Part shown: positions 62,946-64,000 of the stretch, piece by piece
How positions within the stretch are numbered: the stretch's first letter is position 1
How the letters are laid out: each line of letters opens with the position of its first letter
Source: Strigamia acuminata
Taxonomy: Eukaryota > Arthropoda > Chilopoda > Geophilomorpha > Linotaeniidae
Assembly: GCA_949358305.1 (NCBI GenBank)
Contig: OX442315.1
Location: 5,481,875 to 5,545,874 of the forward strand
Length of the DNA stretch: 64,000 nt
Reading direction: 5' to 3'
Translations under genes and position numbers: made by a program
Notes under the pieces: generated by a model
Told to the model about the DNA's origin: nothing
What the model saw: the letters and a program-made list of their open reading frames with translations, nothing else
Databases searched by the model: none

Positions 62946-63941
62946 TGTGGTGACCCGACTGGGGTGGGGCACGAAGAGTTTCTCTCGTGGCCTACATACG
63001 GGTAAAGAAGGGGAGTCGCACGCGCGCCTCCCTTCCCTCAGAGCATTGACATCCAGTCAATGGACGGGCGTCTGCCCTGGGGGAGTGGGGGAGATTCGTC
63101 TTCTCCACTATTGGGTGGCTTTAGTCACCTGTCACCCCCCGCTTTGTGCAAAGGAATTTGCCTTGCACTGAGCGGGCAGAACCAACACAAAAATCAACCA
63201 AGATACACGTAAAAGCCAAACGTCCTAAAACGATCAAGCCTAAGTACAAAGACTTCAGGAGTGACCTAGGACAAGGGACTTTCAACGTGAGTACGATTGA
63301 TTTGTGTTAACCTCCGCAGAGTAACCTGCGAAACAAGATTACCACACTATTTTAGCAAGCCAGCTAGAAATAGTAAACCTACTCCAATTTAGCGAGTTGT
63401 GCAGACAAACGGTCGCACAAGCCTAAATTGCAGTAACCACGACGAGCGTTCCCGCCGCTGTGTGTATCGCCGGGAACCACCAAGCGTCCGCCGCTGTGTG
63501 ATCGCCGGACACCTACAAAAAACCCTAAACCTAGACAACAGACCAGAAGTAAGACCTTTCAGGCATTCACTCGCGCCCGACCAGCGTGAGCCCGAAGGAC
63601 CGAACGAGAAACGTGAGACGAGGACGCCATTCATTGCCACGCCGGCCCAAGACGACACCACGTTGCCACGCGGACGCCATCTTGGATCCACAGCGACAAA
63701 GGACGACCTCGACCAGTTTCCCGCCAACTTCACACCCCTTTCCTTTTACCTTTTTATTCCCTTACATATTTTATTCCCTTTTAACTGTATATTCCCGTAT
63801 AATAAATACATTTATTATATTTACCTTTTACATTGTCTTGCCGTGTTACATTATTTGGGTAACCGCTTGAGTAAAGCGGTATTGCGAGATTAGAGAGTGA
63901 CTCATACCACGTATTAGCGACAGACCGAGTTGAGCGCGACA
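62946..63941 (+). repeat. LTR of a further retrotransposon (element continues beyond window)
   Basis: It begins TGTGGTGACC where the TRAF exon breaks off and ends GCGACA. Two bases later is TGGGGGCCTGTCCGGGAT (63944-63961), which has the position and form of a primer-binding site. It resembles the tRNA-Pro site with two changes. It is 996 bp and GC-rich in its first 750 bp, with AATAAA near 63799. The plus ORFs at 63399-63893 have no recognised domain. The family is not determined. Confidence 0.65.
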
Positions 63942-64000
63942 CGTGGGGGCCTGTCCGGGATCGATTTAAACGACTCGAATAGAACTTGAGATCATTTTCA

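Overview
This is a eukaryotic, animal-like window. It is AT-rich, its genes have many short GT-AG introns, and most of its length is mobile DNA. The host gene families are DEG/ENaC channels, an SLC28-type nucleoside transporter and TRAF-like MATH proteins, and the retroelements are BEL/Pao, Ty3/Gypsy and Ty1/copia. Together these point to an invertebrate, plausibly an arthropod, but I cannot name the species.

Layout. 1-6179 is a BEL/Pao retrotransposon cut at its 5' LTR by the window edge; it sits inside a coding exon of a TRAF-like gene copy (6180-6998). A second TRAF-like gene copy (minus strand) occupies 7523 to about 10290. 11304-15643 (minus) is a chain of two DEG/ENaC channel units joined by one exon, with a possible further fragment upstream. 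17227-17959 is a terminal-inverted-repeat element. 18376-22833 (minus) is a short-LTR, Mag-like Gypsy element with three in-frame TGA codons. 23359-26558 (minus) is a complete 15-exon TRAF-like gene (486 aa by my splice model). It is divergently paired with a complete 11-exon concentrative nucleoside transporter gene at 26884-33206 (plus, 595 aa by my model).

The right half is one TRAF-like gene, 33416-62341 (minus). Its ten exons total only 1116 nt and join in consistent phase. Two introns are filled with retrotransposons. Intron 9 holds element X (34130-45679), a gag-pol-less long-LTR element, which itself contains a complete Ty1/copia-derived element (37962-43203) with no reverse transcriptase. 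Intron 2 holds element Y (47932-61922), a 14-kb Ty3/Gypsy element with 1590-bp LTRs, a gag/pol -1 frameshift signal and a third ORF of unknown function. X and Y share LTR ends, a tRNA-Gln-type primer site and repeated LTR motifs, so X looks like a non-autonomous partner of the Y family. A further TRAF-like copy (62656-62945) is broken in its MATH exon by another LTR (62946-63941).

The host content is therefore a tandem minus-strand array of at least five TRAF-like copies, interrupted by a channel gene and a transporter gene. Exon boundaries were read by eye from splice sites, phase and comparison between paralogues. The closed reading frames of the two complete TRAF genes and the transporter are the main support for them.
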